Shown here: in pieces, positions 8,548 through 17,110 of the stretch
How the letters are laid out: each line of letters starts with the position of its first letter
Position numbering within the stretch: the first letter of the stretch is position 1
The notes under the pieces: generated by a model
Seen by the model: only the letters and a program-made list of their open reading frames with translations
The model's database searches: none
Told to the model about the DNA's origin: nothing
Origin: an uncultured Bacilli bacterium
Lineage (GTDB): Bacteria > Bacillota_I > Bacilli_A > RF39 > UBA660
Direction: 5' to 3'
DNA length: 57,349 bases
Assembly (NCBI GenBank): GCA_934130405.1
Contig: CAKOXX010000007.1
Span: 1-57,349, forward strand
Translations under genes and position numbers: made by a program

Positions 8548-8622
8548 GGGTCTATAGCCAAGTGGCTAAGGCGTGGGACTGCAACTCCCTGATCGTTGGT
8601 TCAAATCCGACTAGGCCCTCCA
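8548..8622 (+). tRNA. tRNA-Cys (GCA)
   Basis: The 75-nt cloverleaf has acceptor GGGTCTA pairing TAGGCCC, discriminator T and encoded CCA. The anticodon loop is CTGCAAC with GCA, and the T loop is TTCAAAT. Confidence 0.94.
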
Positions 8623-8630
8623 TTTGAAAT

Positions 8631-8665
8631 AAACTTACGGATTATAAAAGTCTGTGAGTTTTTAT
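8631..8665 (+). terminator. Terminator of tRNA-Cys
   Basis: ACTTACGGATT pairs AGTCTGTGAGT around ATAAA, followed by TTTTTATTTT. It is homologous in layout to the terminator after tRNA-Gly at 4394, suggesting shared origin of the two tRNA units. Confidence 0.8.
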
Positions 8666-8737
8666 TTTGTATAAATATTACTAAAAAAGAGAAAATTTAT
8701 CAAAGTAATTTTCTCCATCTTTTCCTTTTTTGGTATA

Positions 8738-9766
8738 CTATCTTGTTCTTCCAAGATTTACATTATAATTTTCAATAGTACTATTATAAGTATCATTAAT
8801 AAATCTATCTCCTAATTCATTGACACCAATACCACTTCTATTATTGTGACTTCTACCCCAAATTATTTTATGACTAATATTAATTCCCATATTTTTCAAT
8901 ATTTGAATTGTATTTTCTGCCCTAGAAAACATTTCTGTTCCTAAAATTTTTCTTTGATATTTACCAACTTCTGTTGGTACACTTCTATTAAAATAACTCA
9001 TATCATGCATAGGTGCTGGTTGACAAAAATCATCAACTCTTGAATCAGATTTGTTTTGTGTTTCAAATTCACCAACATAGTATCTAAATTTAATATTTGA
9101 ATAACTCTTTAAATCAAATTTTTCACCTGTTAAAGATTCATAGTCAGCTATTCCTAAAGGATATGCAAAGTAATCTGTTGGAATAGGAATACTACCACTA
9201 GCACCACCTATACAAGCATTTTCAATTATATCTGGGTGTAATAATGCAAATCTTTGAGCAAAAACTCCAGAACTTGAATAACCATTTAGAAATATTTTAT
9301 CTTTTACAACTAATCCATTTTCTTCTTCTATAATAATCTTTGCTTTGTTAATAATTTTAACTACTTGTTCATCAATTCTATAGTTCTTATCATCATTAGA
9401 AATATTAAAGCATTCTTTAGACAATTGCTGTAAATAAGGATAATTCTTATAACTTGGTATTAAGGGAATAACAATAGGTGCTAGTAAGTTACTTGTCAAC
9501 TTAGCTAGTCTTACTCCTGCTTGAATTCCTTGTTCTATAATTTCTTGAAAATTTTCACTTTCTAAGTTGTTATATTCTACTATAATTTGATTATTAACAT
9601 CTTCAGCTAGTGGTATTGCTAGAATACTTGATATATTAATACCTTTATTTATATCAGTAGCTAAAAACTTAACTTTATATTGAATCTCATTAATTTGATA
9701 TTCTAAATCTATATCTTTGTTATGTTTCAATTCATCAGATATATGTATTATAAAATCTTTATTCAT
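8738..9766 (-). CDS. Alpha/beta-hydrolase (esterase D / depolymerase type)
   Basis: The 342-aa protein has no signal peptide and starts at ATG with GGGAG upstream. The nucleophile elbow is NGYSSSG (near residue 168), preceded by a strand VKDKIFL and followed by AQRFALLHPDIIENACIGG. This is the layout of esterase-type alpha/beta hydrolases such as the PHB-depolymerase/feruloyl esterase group. The catalytic His is probably in GRSHNNRSG near residue 308. Both a Glu and two Asp after YYVGEFE could supply the acid. The substrate is unknown. It is a single-gene unit. Confidence 0.75.
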   Translation of the reverse strand: MNKDFIIHISDELKHNKDIDLEYQINEIQYKVKFLATDINKGINISSILAIPLAEDVNNQIIVEYNNLESENFQEIIEQGIQAGVRLAKLTSNLLAPIVIPLIPSYKNYPYLQQLSKECFNISNDDKNYRIDEQVVKIINKAKIIIEEENGLVVKDKIFLNGYSSSGVFAQRFALLHPDIIENACIGGASGSIPIPTDYFAYPLGIADYESLTGEKFDLKSYSNIKFRYYVGEFETQNKSDSRVDDFCQPAPMHDMSYFNRSVPTEVGKYQRKILGTEMFSRAENTIQILKNMGINISHKIIWGRSHNNRSGIGVNELGDRFINDTYNSTIENYNVNLGRTR

Positions 9767-9871
9767 ATTTTTCTCCCTATCATATAAATTTCATTTACTT
9801 ACATTATATCATTATTTGTATTTATATCTATACGAATGGTACGGATGATTTTTGGTAAATCATCAAATAAG

Positions 9872-9900
9872 AAAAAGTTCCAGCTATTTGCCAGAACTTT
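9872..9900 (-). terminator. Terminator of the arylsulfotransferase gene
   Basis: On the minus strand, AAAGTTC pairs GAACTTT with an inner GC pair, followed by a T-rich run. The stem begins within the stop codon region. Confidence 0.65.
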
Positions 9901-11839
9901 AGAATTCCACTGTTTCACTTGTATCGTATAATTTACCATTAATTTCAATGAAGATAGAATAAATTCCTGAAAGCCCTTCCTTATTAATATAACGACTTAT
10001 AGTAATTCCATTTTTATTTTCTTCTTCAGTGAATATGTCAACACAAAGAGCAGTGTAGGGCTTTTTACTAATTTTGATATTATAGTAACTAGCAATACCA
10101 TTTTTTACTAATACGACATTTACTTTATCTTCTCTTTTGAATTGACCCTTAAATACTAACCGGTCAATTTCTTTAGTAAAACTTATTTTATGTTTTTTAT
10201 ATTCAGAATTATTTTTATTATATCTTTTGGAAATATTAAGTTTCTTTTTAGCAACTTTAGTCTTACCAAGACTTCCAAGACGTTTAGCTTTACCTAATTT
10301 TAATTCATCATTACCGTAAATGTTCATCTTTTCAACTCTATAAAAATTAGCTGGTAAAGTCATTTCAAAGATAACTTTATTATCAAGTAACTCTACAGTA
10401 TCAGATTTTAAAGTAACATCTCCACTTGTAAGACCAGCTGGTTTATTAGAAGGTGTTCCATTAACTGATACAATTCCTCCTGAATGAATGATATAGTGAT
10501 TATCATTCAAATAATCAACATCAGAAATATAAGGTGAATAGAAGTCACTTCCTCTTTCTTTACCATATTCAAAGACTTGTTTAATCTCCATTTTCTCAGT
10601 ATCAATTTTATAAATAACACCACGTGAGTAAGAATTTTTTGCTTCGACATAGTCTTCTTTATTCTTAGACTTATTGTTACCATTATCAAAAAGAAAAACT
10701 TCACCTTTAGGAGTAATCATTGCTGCGTGTTGACTCCATTGCCATTCAAAATCTTTTCCAACAGGTTTAAAGAAATACTTTTGATACTCTTTACTCCAGT
10801 TTGTAGAGTCACCAAGAATCCAGTTCAAATTACCACTCTTGTAGTCAATATTAATAACAGCATCTTGATGTCTGCCAGATAAAGTAATTGAATTAGTTTT
10901 CTCATCATACCAAACAGAGTTATTATGAAACCAGTCATAACTAGTCCAGTTTTCACTTTTACCATCTTCCATATTAAGAATCTTTCTTAAATCAAAACTT
11001 TTAACTACTTTACCAGTTTTTCTGTCTAGTTCTACGACATAGTCTTCTACTGTACCATCACTATTACCAAAATTATCAGATGCAACTAATAAGTTACCAT
11101 TCGGCATTTCATAATAATCATGATGATAACTTCCCTCTAAACTATATTCAGTATAAATTTTTCCAAACATATCAATTTCATATAAACCAGTAACATAGTA
11201 AGGAGAATTAATAAGTCGTTCTGTTCCTACTAATAAATGTCCATTATTTAATTTTTCAATGTCCCAGATAGCGTTGAAAGATAAGTACCATCTAACATCA
11301 CCATTTATATCATAAGCAGCAGTATAACCAGTCGAAGAAGGGGAGAAGAAATAAAACTCACTTCCAAGTTTACTCTTATCAGCTTTGACATTAGTTGGAG
11401 TTATAAAATCATCTGGTAATTTGTCAGTTTTAATTTTATATGTTTTTTTTACATCTTTATATTCTACAATTACTTCATTTTCACTATCAGGATATAATCC
11501 ATAAACAGATAAATAATGTTCTTTAGCACTTTTAAACTGATGAGTAATAGTAGTCTTCTTATCTTTTCCTACTACTGTCACTTTAGGACTTACTTTATCT
11601 TTTGTTTCAAAAAGAATAAGAGCAGTTAGAGGGGAAGACTTATAAGGGTCAACAATAATATTTGGTTTATCAACTGTATAACCACCTATCTTAAACTTAG
11701 CTTCTTCCTTTGCTTGTTTTTCCACAAGACTTAATTCAGTCTTTACCTTTTTTCTTTCTCTTTGACTGTTAGTAAGAGAAATAACTATTCCTAAAAAAAG
11801 TAAAATAATTACTACCGTATAAACAATAATTTTTTTCAT
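9899..11839 (-). CDS. Arylsulfotransferase-like (ASST) secreted protein
   Basis: The 646-aa protein has an N-terminal membrane anchor (residues 3-23) followed by a charged linker. A beta domain comes before the propeller, and the ASST beta-propeller blades run from about 145 to 460. Recognisable blade segments are GSYHHDYYEMPNGNLLVASD, DWFHNNSVWYDEKTNSITLS, GRHQDAVINIDYKSG and WQWSQHAAMITPKGEVFLFD. The pattern of spaced His residues matches PF05935 enzymes, which transfer sulfate between phenols via a His intermediate. The C-terminal 150 residues are an extra beta region. In a gut Firmicute the likely donors are aryl sulfates from diet or host, but this is inference. Start at ATG with AGGAAG upstream. 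Confidence 0.88.
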   Translation of the reverse strand: MKKIIVYTVVIILLFLGIVISLTNSQRERKKVKTELSLVEKQAKEEAKFKIGGYTVDKPNIIVDPYKSSPLTALILFETKDKVSPKVTVVGKDKKTTITHQFKSAKEHYLSVYGLYPDSENEVIVEYKDVKKTYKIKTDKLPDDFITPTNVKADKSKLGSEFYFFSPSSTGYTAAYDINGDVRWYLSFNAIWDIEKLNNGHLLVGTERLINSPYYVTGLYEIDMFGKIYTEYSLEGSYHHDYYEMPNGNLLVASDNFGNSDGTVEDYVVELDRKTGKVVKSFDLRKILNMEDGKSENWTSYDWFHNNSVWYDEKTNSITLSGRHQDAVINIDYKSGNLNWILGDSTNWSKEYQKYFFKPVGKDFEWQWSQHAAMITPKGEVFLFDNGNNKSKNKEDYVEAKNSYSRGVIYKIDTEKMEIKQVFEYGKERGSDFYSPYISDVDYLNDNHYIIHSGGIVSVNGTPSNKPAGLTSGDVTLKSDTVELLDNKVIFEMTLPANFYRVEKMNIYGNDELKLGKAKRLGSLGKTKVAKKKLNISKRYNKNNSEYKKHKISFTKEIDRLVFKGQFKREDKVNVVLVKNGIASYYNIKISKKPYTALCVDIFTEEENKNGITISRYINKEGLSGIYSIFIEINGKLYDTSETVEF

Positions 11840-11899
11840 AATACACTTCCTTTACAATTTCAATTTTAAAAGAAATATATCTAAAGATAAATAAAATAG

Positions 11900-11928
11900 A
11901 AGTTGAAAAAACTCAACTTGTGGTTGAG
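11900..11928. promoter_or_regulatory. Overlapping short inverted repeats in a divergent intergenic region
   Basis: AAGTTGA (11900-11906) can pair TCAACTT (11913-11919). Alternatively CTCAAC (11912-11917) can pair GTTGAG (11923-11928). The two hairpins exclude each other. They lie between the divergent arylsulfotransferase gene and the 459-aa gene, so an operator or attenuator is possible. Confidence 0.35.
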
Positions 11929-12002
11929 TCGTTAATTATTAAAAAATATTGTAAATTTGTTAAATTATATGTTATCATTCATATGATGAAAGAAGGTGAA
12001 TT

Positions 12003-13382
12003 ATGGTTGAATTAGATGAAAAAAAGATAAATTCTATATTTATTAGCTGTTTGTTTGATTCGAAAGAATTAATTAATGGAGATACATCATTACAATTTAC
12101 ACCAGTTAGTTCTATTGTAGCCACTAGCAAAGATAATTGTTATACAACCAAGTTTTGTACTAAGAGGTTAAATGAAAAAAAACAAATAATTATTGATTTT
12201 GTTGATTTACTTTATAATATTAATGAAGGCGTTACTTTGGAAGGTTTATATTATGATTTTTTAGGAAATCGTTGGTGTCAAAATATGGAGACTATTAATC
12301 GATTATTAATGTTAGCTACGGCTTGCAATCTAGTTAGTAATACAGTGATTAGTAATGAATCTGACAAAAAGTTGATAATTAAAAGAACAAGAGTAAATGA
12401 TAACTTACTTATTGTTGGTTTAAATTCTGATTCAGAAATACAAACGCAAAGTAAAATTATAATGGAAAATCATACTAAAAAAAATAAATCACCTTCTGAA
12501 AAAGAAATGCAAATCACTAAAATACTTAATCAACGTTTGTGGACAATTAAAACAGGTTTTCATTTTATAGGAATTAAGGTAATCCTAAATGAAAAAAATT
12601 TAAATCAATTAGATTTTTTTAATTTTGAGAATGAACTTATATATAGTAAGAAATTTGAAGATACTGAAATACTAATTGATCAATCAACACTAGAATTTAT
12701 AGATTGTTTTAAAAATAAATTTACATATTATTGCAATAAAGATACAAATACATTTTCATATTCTTCTAAAGCTAACAATTATTATTATAGAGTGGATATA
12801 ACTCAACAGCCAAGAGAAAAAGTATCAGAAATAGCAGTAGAAATAACAGATGCTAATTCAAATTATATTATTAAAAGGTTAAAAATAAGTGATGATACAT
12901 TAGAAGTTGAACTTAATAATCAGTCTGGTCCTTATGGAAACTATGATGATGGAATAGAACGTTCTTTACATTATAAGAGTGGTCAGTTATCAAAAAATGA
13001 CTTATTTTTATTTATGACTGAAGATGAATGGTATGAAAAGGGCCATCGATTATCTGTTTCTAGTGGTAAAGTTATGCTTGATGGAAAAGAGCAAGTTTCT
13101 AAGTTATCTGTTAGAGAATGTCGTAAAGTATCAACATTAATTGCTTCTCATCCTAGAAATAGAGAATTAATATTATATACAATAAATGAATTGGATAAAA
13201 GGTTATCTGGCATTAAAAAATATATTTCTGATAATTTTAGTTTATATAGCAAGCTAACTAATGAAGATACATATGAATCGAATATACTCGTTGATACTCT
13301 CGTTGAATCGACAATTCATGAAAAATGTAATATTAATAATAAATCTATGTGTAAAATAAAAAAGAATGATTTTAAAAAATAA
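12003..13382 (+). CDS. Hypothetical 459-aa protein
   Basis: I do not recognise this gene. It starts at ATG 12003 after GAAGGTG. The product is soluble by sequence, with no signal peptide or transmembrane helix. It has three rough parts: an N-terminal alpha/beta part with FVDLLYNINEGVTLEGLYYD and many Cys (residues 15-130), a central beta-rich part with YYYRVDITQQPREKVSEIAVEI (about 240-300), and a helical C-terminus (VRECRKVSTLIASHPRNREL, about 375-430). It is a monocistronic island flanked by the divergent arylsulfotransferase gene and a convergent regulator. No catalytic motif stands out. Confidence 0.75.
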   Translation: MVELDEKKINSIFISCLFDSKELINGDTSLQFTPVSSIVATSKDNCYTTKFCTKRLNEKKQIIIDFVDLLYNINEGVTLEGLYYDFLGNRWCQNMETINRLLMLATACNLVSNTVISNESDKKLIIKRTRVNDNLLIVGLNSDSEIQTQSKIIMENHTKKNKSPSEKEMQITKILNQRLWTIKTGFHFIGIKVILNEKNLNQLDFFNFENELIYSKKFEDTEILIDQSTLEFIDCFKNKFTYYCNKDTNTFSYSSKANNYYYRVDITQQPREKVSEIAVEITDANSNYIIKRLKISDDTLEVELNNQSGPYGNYDDGIERSLHYKSGQLSKNDLFLFMTEDEWYEKGHRLSVSSGKVMLDGKEQVSKLSVRECRKVSTLIASHPRNRELILYTINELDKRLSGIKKYISDNFSLYSKLTNEDTYESNILVDTLVESTIHEKCNINNKSMCKIKKNDFKK

Positions 13383-13400
13383 TATTTGAAATCATTCTTT
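13361..13400. terminator. Bidirectional terminator
   Basis: AAAGAATGATTT (13361-13372) pairs with GAAATCATTCTTT (13388-13400), with T-rich tails both ways. It overlaps the 3' ends of both convergent genes. Confidence 0.8.
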
Positions 13401-14098
13401 TAATTATTAAAACAATCATCATTAATTGTTAATGGTATGTCGTATGTTGTGACTTTATCATTATTATCAGTTGCTTTTATTGTTAGATAAAGACTGTTTT
13501 TAGAATAGGTTTTACAAAGTCTGTCGTAGTTATTAATCTTAAAAGTGAAATCTTTTAAATATTCTTCAATCGTAATATTACTTTTTTTTGAAGTGTTCTT
13601 TTTAATTAATTTAGTAACATTATCTTTTTCTTTTTCATAGAGAATGCATTCTATTTTTTTATATTTAATCTTGTCATCTCCACCACAATAATCAATATTA
13701 GAAATATAAATAGATGATTGATTATTATTATAAGCAAGAGTTCCTTTAATCGTAAAGTTATTACAACTAGAAGAAAGGGTTTTAAAGTGAAATGACTCAT
13801 TCTTATTAGTAATTAAAAGAAAAATAGTAATAAAAGTGATAGCTAAAATACCAATTAATATTAGTAACGGAATATTCTTTTTCTTAACTTTATAATTATT
13901 ATCTAATAATTCATTTATATCTATATTATAATCACTACAAATTTCTTTTAGTAAAGCAATATCAGGAATATTTTTACCATTTTCCCATTTACTAACTGCT
14001 TGATAAGTAACTCCATACTTCTTAGCAAAGTCTTGCTGGGTAAGATTATTTTCCTTCCTTATCTTTTTTATAAGACTTCCTATCTTTTCTTGATTCAT
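13400..14098 (-). CDS. Membrane-anchored XRE-family regulator
   Basis: The 232-aa protein has an XRE helix-turn-helix at residues 5-60 (IRKENNLTQQDFAKKYGVTY, then QAVSKWENGKNIPDIALLKE), a transmembrane helix at about 73-93, and an outer domain of 135 residues with paired Cys (SSCNNF, YCGGD, RLCKTY, DDCFNN). The layout suggests a regulator that senses something outside the membrane. The GNAT gene lies 9 nt upstream on the same strand, so the two are probably co-transcribed. Target genes are unknown. Confidence 0.82.
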   Translation of the reverse strand: MNQEKIGSLIKKIRKENNLTQQDFAKKYGVTYQAVSKWENGKNIPDIALLKEICSDYNIDINELLDNNYKVKKKNIPLLILIGILAITFITIFLLITNKNESFHFKTLSSSCNNFTIKGTLAYNNNQSSIYISNIDYCGGDDKIKYKKIECILYEKEKDNVTKLIKKNTSKKSNITIEEYLKDFTFKINNYDRLCKTYSKNSLYLTIKATDNNDKVTTYDIPLTINDDCFNN

Positions 14099-14107
14099 AA
14101 AATGCTC

Positions 14108-14518
14108 CTAATAAGTCTTTTTAAAGATAGTAGATTCTCTAATAACAAAACCATTCTTTAAATATAAATGATGAGCAGCTTGTCTTGAAAATCTTGAAGT
14201 TAATTCATAATAAGCAAGGTTTTCTTTCCTAGCAACCGTATCTGCTTCTTTCATAAGAAGTGTACCAATTCCCTTATTTTGATATTCACTAGCAACACAG
14301 ACATAACTGATATAACCAAATCTAATATTTCTAAAGTTATCATTAATTATGTCAATATGTAAATGACCAACAACTTTATCATCACTAACTGCAACTAAAC
14401 TAAGAGCAGTTTTACTGTTTTCTAAAGAGTCAATATTTATTCCTTGATAATGTTCATTAAGTAAATTATTAAGATTTAACTTATCACTATTTTCATATTC
14501 TCTAATTAATATGTTCAT
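14108..14518 (-). CDS. GNAT family N-acetyltransferase
   Basis: The 136-aa protein covers a complete GNAT fold. Strand 4 is FGYISYVCVASEYQ, and the acetyl-CoA-binding motif A is QNKGIGTLLMKEADTVARKE (R/Q-x-x-G-x-G/A). Then comes YYELTSRFSRQAAHHLYLKN and the terminal GFVIRESTIF strand. The substrate cannot be told. It precedes the membrane-anchored XRE gene by 9 nt on the minus strand and is divergent from the YitT gene. Confidence 0.88.
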   Translation of the reverse strand: MNILIREYENSDKLNLNNLLNEHYQGINIDSLENSKTALSLVAVSDDKVVGHLHIDIINDNFRNIRFGYISYVCVASEYQNKGIGTLLMKEADTVARKENLAYYELTSRFSRQAAHHLYLKNGFVIRESTIFKKTY

Positions 14519-14594
14519 ATTATTTCACCCATTACAATACTATCATAAATTAAATTATTTAGTAAATAATCTGTCCAAACAAAATAGAGTTTGT

Positions 14595-14600
14595 TATAAT
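14595..14600 (+). promoter_or_regulatory. -10 box of the YitT operon
   Basis: TATAAT at 14595-14600, with a weak TGTCCA 17 bp upstream, lies 21 bp before the YitT start. Confidence 0.45.
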
Positions 14601-14621
14601 AAAAAAAGAAAGGGTGATTCA

Positions 14622-15512
14622 ATGAATAAAGTTAAAAATAAATATTTAAAAATAATAATTGCATTTATAATGTTGACGATTGGAACGATAGTAGCAGCTT
14701 ATGCTTTAGAAGCTTTCTTAATTCCTAATACTATCTTAGATGGAGGAGTAACTGGTATTTCTTTTATCGTTTCCAAGTTAACTAATATACCACTAAGTAT
14801 TTTAGTACTATTAATTAATATACCATTTGTTTATATTGGCTTTCGTAATCTAGGTAAAGGGTTCTTACTTAGAACTGTTTATACAATGGGACTATTCTCT
14901 TTATGTTTAAACTTATTTCATAATGTAGCACCATTAACAGAACAAATTCTTCTAGCAACAGTCTTCGGAGGAGTATTACTAGGAGTAGGAGTTGGTTTAA
15001 TCATTCACTTTGGTGGCTGTGTTGATGGTACAGAATCAGTTGCCATCGTAATTAGTAAAAAAACATCACTATCAGTAGGACAAGTTGTTTTATGTTTCAA
15101 TTTAATCATTTATACAGTAGCAGGTTTTATCTTTGGACTTGATAGAGCATTGTATTCACTACTTACTTATTTTATAACTTTTAAAGTAATCGACTTCGTT
15201 TCAGAAGGTCTTGAACAAGCAAAAGCTGCTCTCATAATAACTAGTGAAGGAACTCTTCTTGCTGAAGCAATTTATAAAAGACTTGGTAGAACTGTAACTT
15301 TTATTAAAGGGCAAGGTTTAATTAGTGGTGATAAAGAAGTACTTTATTGTGTTTTAACAAGAATAGAAATTTTTGAACTTAAGAAGATAGTAGAAGAAAT
15401 GGATGAGAGTGCATTTATCACTATTTTAGAAGTATCAGAAGTAATCGGCGAACATATTAAATCAAATAAAAAGATGAAAAAAGTTCATCAAAATATTAAG
15501 AATATAGCTTGA
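14622..15512 (+). CDS. YitT family membrane protein
   Basis: The 296-aa protein starts at ATG 14622, chosen for the AAAGGGTGA site; an upstream in-frame extension to 14511 overlaps the divergent gene and lacks a site. It has five or six transmembrane helices (residues 10-185) with the family pattern LIPNTILDGGVTGISFIVSK and FGGCVDGTESVAIVISK. A soluble C-terminal DUF2179 domain follows (AALIITSEGTLLAEAIYKRL, then GRTVTFIKGQG). YitT proteins are widespread in Firmicutes and their transport substrate is unproven. The gene leads an operon with a thioredoxin-like gene and a GNAT gene. Confidence 0.93.
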   Translation: MNKVKNKYLKIIIAFIMLTIGTIVAAYALEAFLIPNTILDGGVTGISFIVSKLTNIPLSILVLLINIPFVYIGFRNLGKGFLLRTVYTMGLFSLCLNLFHNVAPLTEQILLATVFGGVLLGVGVGLIIHFGGCVDGTESVAIVISKKTSLSVGQVVLCFNLIIYTVAGFIFGLDRALYSLLTYFITFKVIDFVSEGLEQAKAALIITSEGTLLAEAIYKRLGRTVTFIKGQGLISGDKEVLYCVLTRIEIFELKKIVEEMDESAFITILEVSEVIGEHIKSNKKMKKVHQNIKNIA

Positions 15513-15531
15513 TTTTAGGAGGAAGTAGTAA

Positions 15532-16251
15532 ATGAATGATAAAAAATTTCTTATATTAGCAGTAGTTTTAGCAGCACTTTTATTAACATTAAGTCTTTTA
15601 AAAATGCCTGGTAAAATTACTAATAAAGATGCCATTAAGTTTAAGGAAGAATATGAAAACTTGAATGGTAAGACAAATGAGAATAGTAAGAAAAAATATC
15701 GAACCGTTAAAATAGATAGTAAAAATAAAATTGTTTATAGTAGTGCTAAAGAAGTACTAAAGATGATGGAAGAGAAGAAAAGTTTTGTAGTTTACTTCGG
15801 TTTTGATTCTTGTCCATGGTGCCGCAGTGTAGTAGAAAATGTTTCTAAAATATCTAAAGAACTAGACGAAGATATTTATTACGTTGATGTTAAAGAAATA
15901 AGAGATGTTTATGAATTAGATGATGAAAATAAACCTAAACTTACTAAAGAAGGAGATAAAAACTATCTTAAATTAATTAAGAAATTGGACTCTGTTTTAA
16001 AAGAATATACTTTAACTACTGATGATGATAATGAAGTTAAAGTTGGTGAAAAAAGAATTTATGCTCCTAATATAGTTAGTATAATTGATGGTTCAGCTAA
16101 AGAACTAACTACTGGACTTAGTGATAAGCAAACTGATGGTTATATGACTCTTACTGATGAAATGAAACAAGAAAGTTACAAAAAGATTAAAAAAGTTGTT
16201 CAAGAAGTAGTTAATCATAATAATACTTGTGACTTAGATAAAGGTTGCTAA
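15532..16251 (+). CDS. Membrane-anchored thioredoxin-fold protein, CPWC motif
   Basis: The 239-aa protein is anchored by a single N-terminal helix (residues 5-24). A thioredoxin-like domain follows, with SFVVYFGFDSCPWCRSVVEN (CPWC near residues 97-100) and a cis-Pro loop RIYAPNIV near 180. The two-Cys motif is that of oxidoreductases acting on exported proteins. A charged insertion of about 40 residues (LDDENKPKLTKEGD) separates the halves. Two Cys at the C-terminus (CDLDKGC) may be a second redox or metal site. It lies 19 nt after the YitT gene, with an AGGAGG site, in the same operon. Confidence 0.82.
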   Translation: MNDKKFLILAVVLAALLLTLSLLKMPGKITNKDAIKFKEEYENLNGKTNENSKKKYRTVKIDSKNKIVYSSAKEVLKMMEEKKSFVVYFGFDSCPWCRSVVENVSKISKELDEDIYYVDVKEIRDVYELDDENKPKLTKEGDKNYLKLIKKLDSVLKEYTLTTDDDNEVKVGEKRIYAPNIVSIIDGSAKELTTGLSDKQTDGYMTLTDEMKQESYKKIKKVVQEVVNHNNTCDLDKGC

Positions 16252-16517
16252 TGATAGTAGTTAAAAATGATAAAATAGAATATCTTTCTAATGATACTTT
16301 GGTAGGAGAAGTCCTTTTTCAAAAAGAAACAGATTATCTAGTATTAACAACTGCTTATATCAAAGATGAATATCGAGGTCAAGGGTTAGCTAGTGAAATG
16401 CTAGAAGAAGTATTTAATTATCTGAAAGAAAATAATATTAAAGTAAAAATTGAATGCTCTTATATAAATCACTGGCTTTCCGACAAGAAACTCTATCAAG
16501 AATTAATTGTGAAATAA
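16251..16517 (+). CDS. Small GNAT-type acetyltransferase (YjdJ-like)
   Basis: The protein is 88 aa from ATG 16251, which shares its A with the preceding TAA stop, so translation is probably coupled. It covers a minimal acetyl-CoA-binding domain: KETDYLVLTTAYIKDEYRGQ, then GLASEMLEEVFNYLKEN, then IECSYINHWLSD. This matches the short stand-alone GNAT relatives of PF14542. The substrate is unknown. It is the last gene of the YitT operon. Confidence 0.82.
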   Translation: MIVVKNDKIEYLSNDTLVGEVLFQKETDYLVLTTAYIKDEYRGQGLASEMLEEVFNYLKENNIKVKIECSYINHWLSDKKLYQELIVK

Positions 16518-16692
16518 ATTTTCATTTTTCTCCCATAATTATTCCATATTTTTCTAGTATAGTGTAGTTATGGAAAGGGAAGGTGATGCCTACTGCCAAG
16601 AAGTTAAACCTACAATAATTTTTGAAAGAGAGATGAATATATAAGAAGATATCTTGTATAAATATAAAATAGATAAAGAAAAGACTGTTCTT
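16518..16692 (+). other. Gene-poor stretch, possibly a short transcript
   Basis: No credible gene is seen between the GNAT gene and rpoZ. A TATAGT box near 16558 and the strong terminator at 16693 bracket about 130 nt that could be a small RNA. A 24-codon reading frame starts at ATG 16570 (MEREGDAYCQEV...) but has no ribosome site. No known riboswitch pattern was recognised. Confidence 0.3.
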
Positions 16693-16725
16693 AGGATAAC
16701 TGTTAATAGTTATCCTTTCTTTTTG
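16693..16725 (+). terminator. Rho-independent terminator upstream of rpoZ
   Basis: AGGATAACT (16693-16701) and AGTTATCCT (16708-16716) form a perfect 9-bp stem, followed by TTTCTTTTTG. It separates the YitT operon from rpoZ. Confidence 0.88.
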
Positions 16726-16744
16726 TCTAATAGTGTCATCTTGC

Positions 16745-16773
16745 TTGTAATTTCGTATTTTTCATATTATGAT
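16745..16773 (+). promoter_or_regulatory. Promoter of rpoZ
   Basis: TTGTAA (16745-16750) and TATGAT (16768-16773) are 17 bp apart, 21 bp ahead of the rpoZ start. Confidence 0.6.
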
Positions 16774-16794
16774 AATATCAAGGAGTGTGATACT

Positions 16795-17001
16795 ATGATT
16801 TATCCTTCTATCGATAAGCTTTTGAATATTGTAAGTTCAAAATATGAACTTGTTCATATTTCAGCAAGAAGAAGCAAAGAAATGGCTAAGCATGAGGACT
16901 ACCAATTACGTGAAAATGAATATAAATGTAGCAAAAACATTGGTAGAGCTTTAGAAGAAGTTCTAGAGGGGAAATTAACTGTTGTTGAAAGTCAAGATTA
17001 A
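16795..17001 (+). CDS. rpoZ: RNA polymerase omega subunit
   Basis: The 68-aa protein starts at ATG 16795 with AAGGAGTG upstream. A longer in-frame extension to 16654 is rejected because a terminator and promoter lie inside it. Omega features are YPSIDKLLNIVSSKYELVHI at residues 3-22, then SARRSKEMA, then the conserved helix SKNIGRALEEVLEGKL. Omega helps beta-prime folding and assembly of the core polymerase. Here it is not linked to gmk or priA, its usual Bacilli neighbours, and has its own promoter and terminator. Confidence 0.9.
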   Translation: MIYPSIDKLLNIVSSKYELVHISARRSKEMAKHEDYQLRENEYKCSKNIGRALEEVLEGKLTVVESQD

Positions 17002-17016
17002 GACTTTCTTTTTTTG
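16988..17016 (+). terminator. Terminator of rpoZ
   Basis: AAAGTC and GACTTT pair around a loop containing the stop codon, followed by CTTTTTTTG. Confidence 0.8.
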
Positions 17017-17110
17017 TACCTTATGTATATAATTAAAATAAAGTAGTACTAAAAAATATTAAAGGTTTCTATTATTTGGAAATCTTTTTCGTATAGAAGG
17101 AGTTGAAAAG

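Noticed and set aside
16518..16692. Riboswitch ahead of rpoZ
   Set aside because: The GGTGATGCC segment recalled fluoride-type motifs but the rest of the consensus is missing, and the terminator belongs to no downstream switch I can draw.
16654..16794. N-terminal extension of the omega subunit
   Set aside because: A strong terminator and a promoter lie in this stretch, and ATG 16795 has a good ribosome site and gives the normal omega length.
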